The position numbers were made by a program, and so were the translations under genes. The notes beneath the pieces were generated by a model that searched no databases, was not told the origin of the DNA, and was given only the letters and a program-made list of their open reading frames with translations. From Blastomonas sp. AAP53 (GTDB taxonomy: Bacteria; Pseudomonadota; Alphaproteobacteria; Sphingomonadales; Sphingomonadaceae): 64,000 bases of DNA. Positions 37,048-46,766 of this stretch are shown here, piece by piece (position 1 is the stretch's first letter; every line of letters starts with the position of its first letter). Location: the NCBI RefSeq assembly GCF_000331245.1, contig NZ_ANFZ01000011.1:117984-181983 (forward strand), in the 5' to 3' direction.

Positions 37048-39177
37048 TCAGTTCTGTTCTTCGTCCCGCAACCCCGGTGCAAAGCGCTGTTCCTGGGGAT
37101 TGGGTGGCGGTCTGCGCACCGGCGGGCGGGGTTCGGCCTGGCGGACCTGCGGGCGCTGAGGTTGCGTGTCCCGGCCCAGCGCGCGATCGATGAAATTCTC
37201 GTCGAGCCGTTCGGGCTGTTGCGGGTCCGCAGGCGGCAGGCCGATCGGCGGAGGTCCGCCCGCACCCTGGTCGACCGGATTGCCGTTCTCGTCGATGAAG
37301 ATCACATCATCGGGTGAGCCGAAATAGGCCTCGTCATCGGGTTCCAGCTGCCATTCGGGCAGCTTCAATTCGGTATCGAACGGCTCGACCTTGCGCTTGG
37401 CGACCGCCACCTTCATGAACGACGCGAACGCGCGGGCGGGCGCGGTGCCGCCCTGCAGTCCGCCCACGGCGCGGGCATCGTCGCGGCCCATCCAAACGCC
37501 GGTGGTGATGCCGCTGGAAAAGCCCAGGAACCAGCCATCCTTGTTGCTGTTGGTGGTGCCGGTCTTGCCCGCAACCGGCCTGCCGATCTGCGCCGCGCGG
37601 CCGGTGCCGACATTCACCGCAGTCTGCAGCAGGTCGGTCATGCCGGCCGTCACGTAGGGCGGTACCAGCACCTGGCTCATGTCCGCCTCGTGCTGGTAGA
37701 GCAGCTCGCCCTTGCTGGTCGTCACTTTGGTGATGCCATAAGGCGCAATGGCGACGCCGCCGGCGCTCACTCCGGCAAAGGCGCGGACCATGTCGATCAC
37801 GCGCACCTCGGACGATCCCAGCACCATCGAGGGCAGGGTGGTGATCGGGGTGGTGATGCCGAAGCGGCGTGCCATGTTGGCGATCGTGCTGGTGCCGACA
37901 TCCTCGCCGATGCGCGCGGCGACGGTGTTCTTCGAATAGGCAAAGGCGGTGCGCAGCGAAATGTCGCCGGCATAGCTTCCGCCGCTGTTGCGCGGGGTCC
38001 AGCCGGCGATGGTTACAGGCGCATCGGTGACGATGTCCTCGGGGGTGTAGCCTGCCTCGAGCGCTGCGAGATAGACGAACAGCTTCCAGGCCGATCCCGG
38101 CTGGCGCAGCGCGCTGGTCGCGCGGTTATAGTTCGAGGTGACGTAATCGGTGCCGCCGACCATCGCGCGCACCGCGCCGTCGCGGTCGAGCGCGACCAGC
38201 GCGCCTTGCGCGCCGCCGGGCACATGCGCCTGGATGGCGTTGGTGCCAGCGCGCTGCATATTGAGGTCGAGCGTCGTCCACACCACGATCGGCTCGCCAT
38301 TGTCCTCGATCAGCGTGTCGAGCTGCGGCAGCGCCCAGTCGGTGAAATAGCGCACCGAATTCTGCGCCTTTTCAGGGGCGAACTCGACGCCCTTGAGATT
38401 GGCCTCGGCGGCCTGGGCCGGGGTGATCGTGCCGACATCCTGCATCACCATCAGGACCACGCCGGCGCGGCCGATGGCGGCCTCGCTGTCGGCGGTGGGC
38501 GAATAGCGCGAGGGCGCCTTGACCAGCCCGGCGATGATGGCGGCCTCGGCCAGCGAGAGCGTGGTGCCATCATGGTTGAAGAACTTGCGCGCGGCCGAAT
38601 CCACGCCATAGGCGCCGCCGCCGAAATAGACCTTGTTGAGGTACAGCTCGAGAATCTGGTCCTTGCTGAACTTCTGTTCGAGCGCCAGCGCGAGCACGCC
38701 TTCGCGAATCTTGCGGGTGTACGAGCGGCTGTTGGTGAGGAAGATGTTGCGCGCGAGCTGCTGGGTGATCGTCGATGTCGCGCGCACGCGGCCACCGCCT
38801 GCAAAGCTGTTGTAGATCGCGCGACCGATGCCGATCGGATCTACGCCGGGGTGATACTGGTAGCGCCGGTCCTCGACCGAGACCATCGCGTCCTTCATCA
38901 CCTGCGGGATATCCTCGATATCCAGCCATTCGCCGAAGCTGGGGCCCAGCTGCATGATCTCGGTGCCGTCCGCCGCGCGCACCAGGATCATCTGGCCGTT
39001 GGGGGACGATTTCATGTCCTGGAAGCTGGGCAGCGAGCCCATCACGGTGACCACCGCGACAACCAGCGCGATGATGCCGAACACCGACACAGCCGCGCCG
39101 ATCTTGACGATCCGCCAGAACCACAGGCGCGCGCCGCCCTGGGCTCCGGCCTTGCCGCCCTTGTCTTTCACCGCCAT
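37048..39177 (-). CDS. mrcA: Penicillin-binding protein 1A, bifunctional
   Basis: A 709-residue class A PBP that polymerises and crosslinks peptidoglycan in the periplasm. After a basic cytoplasmic tail and one TM helix (about residues 21-47), the GT51 glycosyltransferase domain has MVSVEDRRYQYHPGVDP and RATSTITQQLARN. The transpeptidase domain has SxxK in RQPGSAWKLF, SxN in YSKNTVA and KTG in AGKTGTTN. A Pro/Arg-rich tail (about residues 640-709) is presumably disordered. It starts with ATG at 39177. Confidence 0.96.
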   Translation of the reverse strand: MAVKDKGGKAGAQGGARLWFWRIVKIGAAVSVFGIIALVVAVVTVMGSLPSFQDMKSSPNGQMILVRAADGTEIMQLGPSFGEWLDIEDIPQVMKDAMVSVEDRRYQYHPGVDPIGIGRAIYNSFAGGGRVRATSTITQQLARNIFLTNSRSYTRKIREGVLALALEQKFSKDQILELYLNKVYFGGGAYGVDSAARKFFNHDGTTLSLAEAAIIAGLVKAPSRYSPTADSEAAIGRAGVVLMVMQDVGTITPAQAAEANLKGVEFAPEKAQNSVRYFTDWALPQLDTLIEDNGEPIVVWTTLDLNMQRAGTNAIQAHVPGGAQGALVALDRDGAVRAMVGGTDYVTSNYNRATSALRQPGSAWKLFVYLAALEAGYTPEDIVTDAPVTIAGWTPRNSGGSYAGDISLRTAFAYSKNTVAARIGEDVGTSTIANMARRFGITTPITTLPSMVLGSSEVRVIDMVRAFAGVSAGGVAIAPYGITKVTTSKGELLYQHEADMSQVLVPPYVTAGMTDLLQTAVNVGTGRAAQIGRPVAGKTGTTNSNKDGWFLGFSSGITTGVWMGRDDARAVGGLQGGTAPARAFASFMKVAVAKRKVEPFDTELKLPEWQLEPDDEAYFGSPDDVIFIDENGNPVDQGAGGPPPIGLPPADPQQPERLDENFIDRALGRDTQPQRPQVRQAEPRPPVRRPPPNPQEQRFAPGLRDEEQN

Positions 39178-39317
39178 GCCTTATGGGCCCCTGTCATCCC
39201 TGCCACGTCATCTGTGCCACGCACTGGTCAGTCCCTCTCGTGGCAAAGTGCCGCGTCTTGCAGTCTGCGGCTTTCGCTATGCTGAATATCGTGTCCACCC
39301 CGCTGCGCCAAGCCGTT

Positions 39318-39920
39318 TCACTTCTGCCCTGCGGCGCGCCGCTGCGCCTCGGCCAGATCGTTCGGCGTGTTGACGTTCATCAGCGCGTCGGGATCGTCGA
39401 ACGCGATGCGCACAACGCCCACCGCCTCGCCCAGCCGTTGCAGCGACCAGCGTTCGCCGCAGCGGTCTGCCGGTAGTGCCGCCAGCACGGCGTGCGCGCG
39501 CCACAGCGCGAACACCGGTTGCAGCGCGCCGCCCGCCTCGGCCATCGCTGACACAGGCGAGGCGGTCAGCCGCGCGACGAGATCGAGCGGCACGAACGGC
39601 GCATCGACCGGGCAGGTGACAAAGCGGTCATCGCCGCCCGCAGGAATCGTTGTCGCCAGCTGCGCTGCGATGGCGCGGATAGCGCCGACCGGCCCCTGGG
39701 GTCCCAGGGGACCATCGGCGATGGCGACGAGCCCGGTCGCATAATCGTGCGGGGCCGACAGCATGACCGCACCGGCCTGTGGGTGCAGCCGTTCGAGCAC
39801 CCGGTCGATCATCCGCTCTCCGCCGATATCGGCAAGCGCCTTGTCCTGCCCCGCCATCCGCCGCGACTGGCCGCCGGCCAGCAGCACGACGAGCGGCAGC
39901 GGCGGGGGTATCAGACTCAA
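39318..39920 (-). CDS. mobA: Molybdenum cofactor guanylyltransferase
   Basis: Transfers GMP to molybdopterin to form the MGD cofactor. It is 200 residues with the nucleotidyltransferase signature LAGGQSRRMAGQDKAL, the metal/GTP site PVDAPFVPLDLVARL and the C-terminal VNTPNDLAEAQ. The start is TTG at 39920, eight bases after the preceding stop; no ATG is available. It sits at the end of the hemC-hemD-mitofilin-like run, with no molybdoenzyme nearby. Confidence 0.93.
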   Translation of the reverse strand: MSLIPPPLPLVVLLAGGQSRRMAGQDKALADIGGERMIDRVLERLHPQAGAVMLSAPHDYATGLVAIADGPLGPQGPVGAIRAIAAQLATTIPAGGDDRFVTCPVDAPFVPLDLVARLTASPVSAMAEAGGALQPVFALWRAHAVLAALPADRCGERWSLQRLGEAVGVVRIAFDDPDALMNVNTPNDLAEAQRRAAGQK

Positions 39921-39927
39921 GGTCGGT

Positions 39928-40827
39928 TCAGTTCGCGCCTGGCTGGGACGAAAGCGGAGAGGGCTGGCCGATCATCTGGCCATTGGCATCGCGCAGGCCG
40001 CGCGGTTCGAGGATGGCGGCGCTTTCGATGATGTCGAGCGCGCGCCGCGCCTCGGCATACAACCGGGCCTTCGCCACCCAGGCAGCGGCCTTGTCGCGGC
40101 CCGGCAGCCGTTCGATCTCGCCCAGCGCAGCCTCGACCCGGCCTGCTTCCAGATAGCGCTTGGCGCGCTGCATCCGCTGCGTCGGCGTCTGCGATACGGT
40201 GCCTTCCTGCTCGATGACGAACAGCTCGCTCGCCTCGCGGGTCAGCGTATCCCAGAACCCCTCGCCATCGGCACTGCCCGAGACGATCGTCGGGCCGATA
40301 TCTTCCAGCTGGGTGCGCAGCTGGTCCATCGTCACCGGGCTTTTGGAGGCGCGGATGATCGTTGCCACCGCATTCGGCTGTGCCGCACCGAAGCGAAGCT
40401 GCAACTGGCCTTCCAGATAGCCCAGCGCCGATGCCCGGTCGAGCGCGCGGCGCGCGGCAAAGGCGATCAGCAGCCCTTCGGCACGCCCGGCATTGCCCGA
40501 TGCGGCCTGCGCCTGCACGTTGATCAGCGACAGCCGGTTTTCCAGCTCTGCCACCCGGTCGTTCAGCGCGGAGTTGGGCACTGGCCCGGCCAGCATCCCG
40601 GCCGCCATCTGCGGCGGAGGCGCGCCCGGCGGGGGGGTAGCGGGGTCGACGGTAATGACGTTGCTGTCCAGCGCGGCCTGAGGCGAGGAAGCGGGTTCGT
40701 CGAACCAGCCCGAACGCGTGATCAGCCAGCCCGACAGCGTCGCTCCGCCGACAAAGGCCAGCGCTAGCATGATCAGCAGCGTTTTGCCGCTGGCCCCGCG
40801 CGATTCGCGTGTATCAACGTTCATCAT
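39928..40827 (-). CDS. Mitofilin/HemX-like membrane protein
   Basis: A 299-residue protein with a short cytoplasmic N-terminus, one TM helix (KTLLIMLALAFVGGATLSGW, in part) and a Pro-rich linker. A periplasmic helical domain contains coiled-coil-like VAELENRLSLINVQAQAA, with a C-terminal DIGPTIVSGSADGEGFWDTL segment. Mitofilin-like proteins of this kind are usually encoded directly after hemD in alphaproteobacteria and are related to eukaryotic Mic60. The ATG at 40827 overlaps the hemD stop (ATGA). It probably shapes or organises the inner membrane or its contacts. Confidence 0.82.
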   Translation of the reverse strand: MMNVDTRESRGASGKTLLIMLALAFVGGATLSGWLITRSGWFDEPASSPQAALDSNVITVDPATPPPGAPPPQMAAGMLAGPVPNSALNDRVAELENRLSLINVQAQAASGNAGRAEGLLIAFAARRALDRASALGYLEGQLQLRFGAAQPNAVATIIRASKSPVTMDQLRTQLEDIGPTIVSGSADGEGFWDTLTREASELFVIEQEGTVSQTPTQRMQRAKRYLEAGRVEAALGEIERLPGRDKAAAWVAKARLYAEARRALDIIESAAILEPRGLRDANGQMIGQPSPLSSQPGAN

Positions 40828-41546
40828 GTCTCCGGCGTTGCTGCCTGTTGCGTTGCCCCGCCATGCTGACACAGCGCGGCTGCGGCGTCCAGCAAGGCAC
40901 GGTCGTCGGTCGTTGCGGCCACGCGGACCGCAGCCCAGCCCTCGCCCGCTGCATCGACCAGCGCCGGGGCGAACAGCGCCAGGCTGATATGCGCGCGGCT
41001 GATGCCTGCGGCATCGACCAGCTGCGCGAAATGCTGCGCCGCGCGCGCCGAATGCAGCAGCACGATTCCGGGCGTTTGCAGCGCCCCTGCCAGCGCCTCG
41101 GGCATCGGCAGCGCACGCGATCGGTAGACGATCCTGGTATCGATGGCGAGCGGGGTCGCAGGCAGGTCGACATGATCTTCGCCTGCCAGCCGCAGGATGT
41201 GCAGATGTCCATCCTCGGCCAGCATCGGCAGCAGCGCGGCAAGGCCTCCCTGGCCCTGGCCGCGCACGCGAAAGCCCAGGTCCATCGCCATCCGCGCGGT
41301 CTTGCCGCCCACGGCATAGACCGGCAGGCCCTTGAGATCGGCGAGCGCCGGGCCGCCGTGGCGAAACACATTGGCACTGCCCACCAGCAGCGCATCATAG
41401 GCATTGGCGTCGGCGGGCGACCAGGCGACCTGCTCGATGGTGAACAGGGGGCAGATCAGCGGATCATGGCCTGCCGCGCGCAAGGCTTGCGCGGTGGCGG
41501 TTGCTCCCGGCTGGGGGCGCAGCACGATGATCCGCGGCTGCGTCAT
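40824..41546 (-). CDS. hemD: Uroporphyrinogen-III synthase
   Basis: A 240-residue enzyme that cyclises hydroxymethylbilane with inversion of ring D. HemD is poorly conserved, but RIIVLRPQPGATATAQAL at the start, the central LLVGSANVFRHGG and YAVGGKTARMA, and IVLLHSARAAQHF are typical. It overlaps the hemC stop by one base (TGATG) and the mitofilin-like gene by four, so it is fully embedded in the operon. Confidence 0.9.
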   Translation of the reverse strand: MTQPRIIVLRPQPGATATAQALRAAGHDPLICPLFTIEQVAWSPADANAYDALLVGSANVFRHGGPALADLKGLPVYAVGGKTARMAMDLGFRVRGQGQGGLAALLPMLAEDGHLHILRLAGEDHVDLPATPLAIDTRIVYRSRALPMPEALAGALQTPGIVLLHSARAAQHFAQLVDAAGISRAHISLALFAPALVDAAGEGWAAVRVAATTDDRALLDAAAALCQHGGATQQAATPET

Positions 41547-42538
41547 CAGCCGGCTTTGAACAGCCGCGTGATCGTTTCGGGCGCTCTGCCGAGCAGATCG
41601 GCGGCGAGCTGCGCAGGGGCGCCCGGATCGCTCGCTTCAAACCGGATCTCGCCTGCGACATGCTCAGCGCCGTCTTCCGAATACAGCACCGCGCGCAGGT
41701 GGATCGTCCGGTCCGCAATGCGCGCCAGCGCCGCGATCGCCGAGTGGCAATCGCCGCCCAGCGCTTCGAGCAGAGCGCGCTCGGCCATTACGCAGGCCGA
41801 TGTCGGCGCGTCGTCGATCCCGGCGATCAGCGCACGCATCGGCGCATCGTCCCTGCGCACCTCGATGCCCACCGCGCCCTGCGATGGGGCAGGCAGCCAT
41901 AGGTCAGTATCGAGGTGCACCGAGGCTATCCCCGGCAAGGTCTCGCCCAGCCGGTCGAGCCCGGCGGCGGCAAGCAAGGTCGCATCCGCCTCGCCGCTCT
42001 GCAGCTTGCCGATGCGCGTGGCAACATTGCCGCGAAACAGCACGGGCACGACATCGGGCCGGATCTGGCGGATCTGCGCGGCGCGGCGCGGCGAACTGGT
42101 TCCGAAGCGCGCGCCGTGCGGCAGCGCATCGATGCTGGTGGCGCCCAGCAGCACATCGCGCACATCAGCGCGTGGCAGCATCGCGGCGAGCACGAAGGCC
42201 TCGGGGCGGATCGTCTCGACATCCTTCATCGAATGCACCGACAGGTCGATCGTGCCGCCACCCAGCGACCAGTCGAGCTCGCGCGTCCACAGCGCCTTGC
42301 CGCCGACATCGGCAAGCGGACGGTCGGTGATCCGGTCGCCGCTGGCCACGACGGGCGAAAGCTCGACCTGTTCATCGGTCAGCCCCCAGCGCGCGCGCAG
42401 CGCGGCGGCGGTCATATGTGCCTGCGCCATCGCCAGCGGTGAGGCGCGGGTGCCCAGCCGGATCGGCCGTTCGGCCAGTATGTCGGAAATCCCCTCGGGC
42501 AGGCCGGTCGAGGCTATCGTGTGCGTGTTATCAGCCAT
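41546..42538 (-). CDS. hemC: Hydroxymethylbilane synthase
   Basis: A 330-residue porphobilinogen deaminase. Visible are RLGTRASPLAMAQA, the KALWTRELDW segment, HSMKDVETIRP and LGATSIDALPHGARFGTSSP (in part), ATRIGKLQSGEADATLLAAA and the dipyrromethane-cofactor Cys in GGDCHSAIAALA. The ATG at 42538 is 41 bp from the divergent tsaD start. It leads the operon hemC-hemD-mitofilin-like-mobA. Confidence 0.96.
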   Translation of the reverse strand: MADNTHTIASTGLPEGISDILAERPIRLGTRASPLAMAQAHMTAAALRARWGLTDEQVELSPVVASGDRITDRPLADVGGKALWTRELDWSLGGGTIDLSVHSMKDVETIRPEAFVLAAMLPRADVRDVLLGATSIDALPHGARFGTSSPRRAAQIRQIRPDVVPVLFRGNVATRIGKLQSGEADATLLAAAGLDRLGETLPGIASVHLDTDLWLPAPSQGAVGIEVRRDDAPMRALIAGIDDAPTSACVMAERALLEALGGDCHSAIAALARIADRTIHLRAVLYSEDGAEHVAGEIRFEASDPGAPAQLAADLLGRAPETITRLFKAG

Positions 42539-42579
42539 GCACCTTGTGCTAGCGGCGTATGGCGATAAGGGAAAGCCCC

Positions 42580-43626
42580 ATGGCAATCATCCTGGGCATC
42601 GAATCGAGCTGCGATGAAAGCGCAGCTGCACTCATCGGGTCGGACCGGACCATCCTGGCGCACCGGCTGGCGGGGCAGGAGGACGCGCACCGCCCCTATG
42701 GCGGCGTTGTGCCCGAGATCGCGGCGCGCGCGCATGTGCAGATCCTCTCGCCGCTGATCGAGGCGGCGCTGAAGGATGCCAAGCTGACGCTCGACGATGT
42801 CGATGCCATCGCGGCGACGGCGGGGCCGGGGCTGATCGGCGGGGTGATGGTCGGGCTGGTCACCGCCAAGGCGCTGGCGATGGCGGCGGGCAAGCCGCTC
42901 ATTGCGGTCAACCATCTCGAAGGCCATGCGCTCTCGCCGCGGCTGGCCGATGCGAGTCTCGAATTCCCCTATCTGCTGCTGCTGGTCTCGGGCGGGCACT
43001 GCCAGATATTGCGCGTTGACGGCGTGGGGCAATATCGGCGGCTGGCGACGACCATTGACGACGCGGCGGGCGAGGCGTTCGACAAGACCGCCAAGATCCT
43101 GGGGCTGGGCTATCCCGGAGGGCCCAAAGTGGAGGCGCTGGCGAAGACCGGCGATGCCAAGGCGGTCCCGCTGCCCAGGCCGCTGCTGGGGAGCGCGGAG
43201 CCGCATTTTTCGTTCGCCGGGCTGAAGAGCGCGGTGCTGCGCGCAAGCCAGAGCGGGACCTACCGGCGAGAGGATATCGCTGCGAGCTTTCAGCAGGCAG
43301 TGGTGGATTGCCTGATCGACCGGCTGGAAAAGGCTCTTTCCGCATCCGCTCAAGAGAGTGAAATGCCTCGCACCCTCGTGGTCGCAGGCGGTGTGGCCGC
43401 GAATGGCGCGATCCGTGCGGCGCTGGAGGCGCTCGCCAGCCGCCATGCCATGGGCTTTGTCGCTCCGCCCTTGTGGCTGTGCACCGATAATGCCGCGATG
43501 ATCGGCTGGGCGGGCGCAGAGCGGTTTGCTCTGGGGCTCACCGATCCGCTCGATATCGCAGCGCGTCCGCGCTGGCCGCTCGATCCTGCGGCAGAGGCGG
43601 CGCGCGGCGCGGGGGTGAAGGCATGA
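42580..43626 (+). CDS. tsaD: tRNA N6-adenosine threonylcarbamoyltransferase TsaD
   Basis: Transfers the threonylcarbamoyl group to A37 of ANN-decoding tRNAs, with TsaB and TsaE. It is 348 residues with the ASKHA fold: [17 protein letters not shown] at the start, metal-binding His pair in [18 protein letters not shown], and the C-terminal [13 protein letters not shown] and [13 protein letters not shown] chose the ATG at 42580, which follows AAGGGAAAG, over the frame start at 42559. gpsA follows in a 4-base overlap. Confidence 0.96.
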   Translation: MAIILGIESSCDESAAALIGSDRTILAHRLAGQEDAHRPYGGVVPEIAARAHVQILSPLIEAALKDAKLTLDDVDAIAATAGPGLIGGVMVGLVTAKALAMAAGKPLIAVNHLEGHALSPRLADASLEFPYLLLLVSGGHCQILRVDGVGQYRRLATTIDDAAGEAFDKTAKILGLGYPGGPKVEALAKTGDAKAVPLPRPLLGSAEPHFSFAGLKSAVLRASQSGTYRREDIAASFQQAVVDCLIDRLEKALSASAQESEMPRTLVVAGGVAANGAIRAALEALASRHAMGFVAPPLWLCTDNAAMIGWAGAERFALGLTDPLDIAARPRWPLDPAAEAARGAGVKA

Positions 43627-44612
43627 GCGCGACCCGTGCCACGCTCGGCGTCATCGGCGGCGGCGCCTGGGGCACTGCGCTGGCGCAGATGCTGGCGAGC
43701 GATGGCAGCGCGGTAACGCTCTGGGCGTTCGAACAACCCGTGGTCGAAGAGATCAACGGCCACCACCGCAACAGCGCCTATCTCGCGGGGATCGACCTCA
43801 ACCCCGGTATCACGGCGACCACCGATCTGGCAGACCTAGCCGATTGCGCGCTGCTGCTGGTGGTCACGCCCGCGCAGCACATGCGCCGGGTGCTGGCGCA
43901 ACTGCCGCCGGGCAGCGCCGATCTGGTTTTGTGCTGCAAGGGGATCGAAGAGGCGAGCGGCGACCTGATGGTCGATGCCGCGCGCGCCGCCGCACCGGGC
44001 AGGCCGCTGGCGGTGCTGTCTGGACCCACGTTCGCGCATGAGGTCGCCAACGGCCTGCCGACTGCGGTCACGCTCGCCTGTCAGGAAGGCGCGCAATGGG
44101 AGCGGATTGCGCCGCGCATCGCGCGCGCCACGTTTCGCCCGTACTTCACGACCGACATTACCGGCGCGGAGATTGGCGGTGCGGTCAAGAATGTGCTCGC
44201 CATCGCCTGCGGCGTGGTCGACGGACTGGGGCTGGGCCAGAACGCGCGCGCCGCATTGATCGCACGCGGCTTTGCCGAGATGACGCGCTTCGGCCTGGCG
44301 TGCGGCGCGCAGGCGGAAACCTTGTCGGGCCTGTCGGGGCTGGGCGATCTGGTGCTGACCTGCTCGTCGGTGAGCTCGCGCAACTTCTCGCTCGGCAAGG
44401 CGCTGGGCGAGGGGCGCAAGGCCGCTGACATACTGGCCGACCGCGCGACCGTGGCCGAAGGGGCGTTCACCGCGCCGGTGCTGCAGCGGGTGGCGCGCGC
44501 GCGGGGCGTCGCGATGCCGATCGTCGATACCGTCTGCGCGCTGCTGGCGGGCGAGGTTGCCGCAGGTGACGCCGTCGCCGCCCTGCTTGCCCGCCCGCTC
44601 ACGTCGGAGTGA
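43623..44612 (+). CDS. gpsA: Glycerol-3-phosphate dehydrogenase [NAD(P)+]
   Basis: Makes sn-glycerol 3-phosphate for phospholipids. It is 329 residues with the NAD-binding [14 protein letters not shown], the central [16 protein letters not shown] and the catalytic-domain block [20 protein letters not shown] with the conserved Lys. Substrate-binding residues lie near [13 protein letters not shown]. The ATG overlaps the tsaD stop. Its stop codon lies in the first copy of a 17-bp tandem duplication at 44605-44638. Confidence 0.96.
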   Translation: MSATRATLGVIGGGAWGTALAQMLASDGSAVTLWAFEQPVVEEINGHHRNSAYLAGIDLNPGITATTDLADLADCALLLVVTPAQHMRRVLAQLPPGSADLVLCCKGIEEASGDLMVDAARAAAPGRPLAVLSGPTFAHEVANGLPTAVTLACQEGAQWERIAPRIARATFRPYFTTDITGAEIGGAVKNVLAIACGVVDGLGLGQNARAALIARGFAEMTRFGLACGAQAETLSGLSGLGDLVLTCSSVSSRNFSLGKALGEGRKAADILADRATVAEGAFTAPVLQRVARARGVAMPIVDTVCALLAGEVAAGDAVAALLARPLTSE

Positions 44613-44638
44613 CCCTCAGGGCGGAGTGACCCTCAGGG
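44605..44638. repeat. 17-bp tandem duplication spanning two convergent stop codons
   Basis: CGGAGTGACCCTCAGGG occurs at 44605-44621 and again, unchanged, at 44622-44638. The gpsA TGA is in copy 1 and the alkylsulfatase stop (TCA on the + strand) is in copy 2. The repeat is exact, suggesting recent slippage. Confidence 0.9.
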
Positions 44639-46576
44639 CGTGACCACCGCGAACGCCGGGTCGAACGGCGGGTGCAGCATCAGCCAGCGCAGGAACAGCC
44701 CCGAATCGCCATCGATTTTCATCGCGCCCGATTTCATCAGCGTCGGGAAATCGGTTTCGCCCAACACGATCGCGTCGAAATCCTTGCGGTTGAGCGTCAC
44801 CGTGGCGTTGGCATCGGCCAGCGTCGCGCCATAGCGCGGGATCTCGACATCGCCATTGACCATGATGCCCAGAGTTTCGCTGGTATCGGGCAGGATGAAG
44901 TTGATCTTTGCTCGCATGTTGCCCGATCGTTCGGCCGCAAAGCGCGTGGCGAGCGCGTCGAAGAATTCCGCCGTCGGGATGGCGCTGATGAAGCTGCGGC
45001 TCTGCGTGCTCGCGCCGTTGCGGGGCAGCTCCGTGCCGCGCAACGTCGCGGCGCCTGCAAGATAGTAATTGCGCCAGATGCCCGATTCGGCGGCAAAGCC
45101 AAGCGCCTCGTAGCTGTCGGCAAGCGCGGCCTTGGCGGCGGCATTGTTCGGCTCGGCGAAGACCAGGTGGTTGAGCAGCTCGGCGGCCCAGCGGTGGTTG
45201 CCCGCACCTTGCGCCTTTCTGCCCGCCGCGAGCAGCGCCTCGCCGCCGCCTGCCAGCTCGACATAACCCTTGCCCGCCGCCACCGGGGGCAGGGGATTGA
45301 AATTGGCGGGCACCCCATCCCACCAGCCATAATAGCGCTGATAGGTCGCCTTCATGTTGTGGTTGATCGTGCCGTAATAGCCGCGCGAGGCATAGGCCTG
45401 CTGCTGCGCGGAGGGTTCGGCGATGCCTTCGGCGACCTCGTGCAGAGTCATCCCCGCATTCGCCCGGCCCAAAGTGCGGTCGTGGACATAGCGATAGGCG
45501 TCGCGCTGGTTTTCCAGATAGCTGGCGACGCGCGCCTGGCCCCAGGTCGGCCAGTTGTGCGAGGCGATCTGGATATCGGCCTCACCGCCCCATTTGACCA
45601 GCGCCTTGTCGATGATCTTCGACCAGCGCAGTGCATCGCGCACCTGCGCGCCGCGCAACGTCAGGATGTTGTGCAGCGTCTTCACCGACACCTCGGTGGT
45701 GTGCAGCACCTTGAAATCGGGCAGATAGAACAGGAACTCGGCCGGCGCCTCGGTGCCGGCGGCATCCATGAAGTCGAACTTCACCCCGTCGATCACTTTC
45801 AGCCCGCCTTTGGGTCCGATCAGCATGTTGGGGGCGAGATAGCCGGTGGTGCCGATCGACAGCCCGGTGCCCAGGCCGTTGTCGACGCGGCCCTCGGCTC
45901 CCGGCGCCAGCGCGGTGCCGAACATATAGGCGCTGCGCCGCGTCATCGCGTTGCCCGCCAGCACATTCTCGCTCACCGCTTCCTCGGCAAAGCCATGTGG
46001 GGCTACGATCGGCACCTTGCGCTGCTTGACCTCATCGGCAGAGATGATGCCGCCGACGCCGCCGAAATGGTCGGCATGGCTGTGGCTGAACAGCACGGCA
46101 GAGATCGGGCGCTTGCCGATCTTGCCTTCTGCCAGCTGCATCGCGGCGGCAGCGGCCTCTTCGGTGAGCAGCGGATCGACGATGATCCAGCCGGTCTTGC
46201 CGGAGATGATCGTCATCACGGCAAGGTCATAGCCGCGCACCTGCCAGACCTTGCCGGGCACGATCTCGAACAGGCCGTGGATGTGGTTCAGCCGCGCATG
46301 CCGCCACAGCGAGGGATGGACGGTCGCAGGCGCGGTCTCGGCCTTGAGGAAATCAAACGCGCCTGCGTCCCACACCGTCTTGCCATCGGCCGACGTGATC
46401 AGGCCGCCGGGAATTTCGGCCACCTTGCCGCGCGTCGCATCGGCAAGGTCGCTGCCGTCATCGGCGGGCAGTCGTGCCAGCATCGCGGCACGCTCGGCAT
46501 CGCTCAATTGCGCCTGCGCTGCCAGCGGGGTTGCAAGCGCGAGCGCCATCACGCCTGTTTTCCAGATCCGTTTCAT
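44633..46576 (-). CDS. Exported alkyl/linear sulfatase of the metallo-beta-lactamase fold (SdsA1 type)
   Basis: A 647-residue protein with a signal peptide (MKRIWKTGVMALALATP then AQAQ). The MBL core contains the zinc motif FSHSHADHFGGV, with further ligands in TTEVSVKTLHN and QIASHNWPTWG. The C-terminal halves (dimerisation domain, then SCP2-like domain from about residue 510) complete the SdsA1/alkylsulfatase layout, which hydrolyses alkyl sulfates such as SDS. The start is ATG at 46576 because GGAGG lies six bases before it; the ATG at 46582 directly abuts the GGAGG. Confidence 0.9.
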   Translation of the reverse strand: MKRIWKTGVMALALATPLAAQAQLSDAERAAMLARLPADDGSDLADATRGKVAEIPGGLITSADGKTVWDAGAFDFLKAETAPATVHPSLWRHARLNHIHGLFEIVPGKVWQVRGYDLAVMTIISGKTGWIIVDPLLTEEAAAAAMQLAEGKIGKRPISAVLFSHSHADHFGGVGGIISADEVKQRKVPIVAPHGFAEEAVSENVLAGNAMTRRSAYMFGTALAPGAEGRVDNGLGTGLSIGTTGYLAPNMLIGPKGGLKVIDGVKFDFMDAAGTEAPAEFLFYLPDFKVLHTTEVSVKTLHNILTLRGAQVRDALRWSKIIDKALVKWGGEADIQIASHNWPTWGQARVASYLENQRDAYRYVHDRTLGRANAGMTLHEVAEGIAEPSAQQQAYASRGYYGTINHNMKATYQRYYGWWDGVPANFNPLPPVAAGKGYVELAGGGEALLAAGRKAQGAGNHRWAAELLNHLVFAEPNNAAAKAALADSYEALGFAAESGIWRNYYLAGAATLRGTELPRNGASTQSRSFISAIPTAEFFDALATRFAAERSGNMRAKINFILPDTSETLGIMVNGDVEIPRYGATLADANATVTLNRKDFDAIVLGETDFPTLMKSGAMKIDGDSGLFLRWLMLHPPFDPAFAVVTP

Positions 46577-46731
46577 CGTCATCCTCCATCCTGAGCCCAT
46601 GGCACTGGAGTGCCTATCTATTGGCAGTCATGCTGCCATAACGAATCGTCAGTGTCAGCACCTGATCGCGGGCTGTGCGCACAGCCCGCTGTCGCGGGGG
46701 ACGGAGGTCGAGGCAAAAGGCCGATATTCGG

Positions 46732-46760
46732 TTGACTTGGAGGTGCGCCGCCGCTCTTAA
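46732..46760 (+). promoter_or_regulatory. Candidate sigma-70 promoter placing the uppP start at +1
   Basis: TTGACT (46732-46737) and TCTTAA (46755-46760) are 17 bases apart. The -10 box ends seven bases before the uppP ATG at 46767, so transcription would begin at or next to the A of the start codon. There is no ribosome-binding site between them. Confidence 0.45.
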
Positions 46761-46766
46761 AGCGCG

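Noticed and set aside
37690..39285. A 531-codon open frame on the + strand opposite PBP1A
   Set aside because: Antisense shadow; the minus-strand protein carries all PBP motifs.
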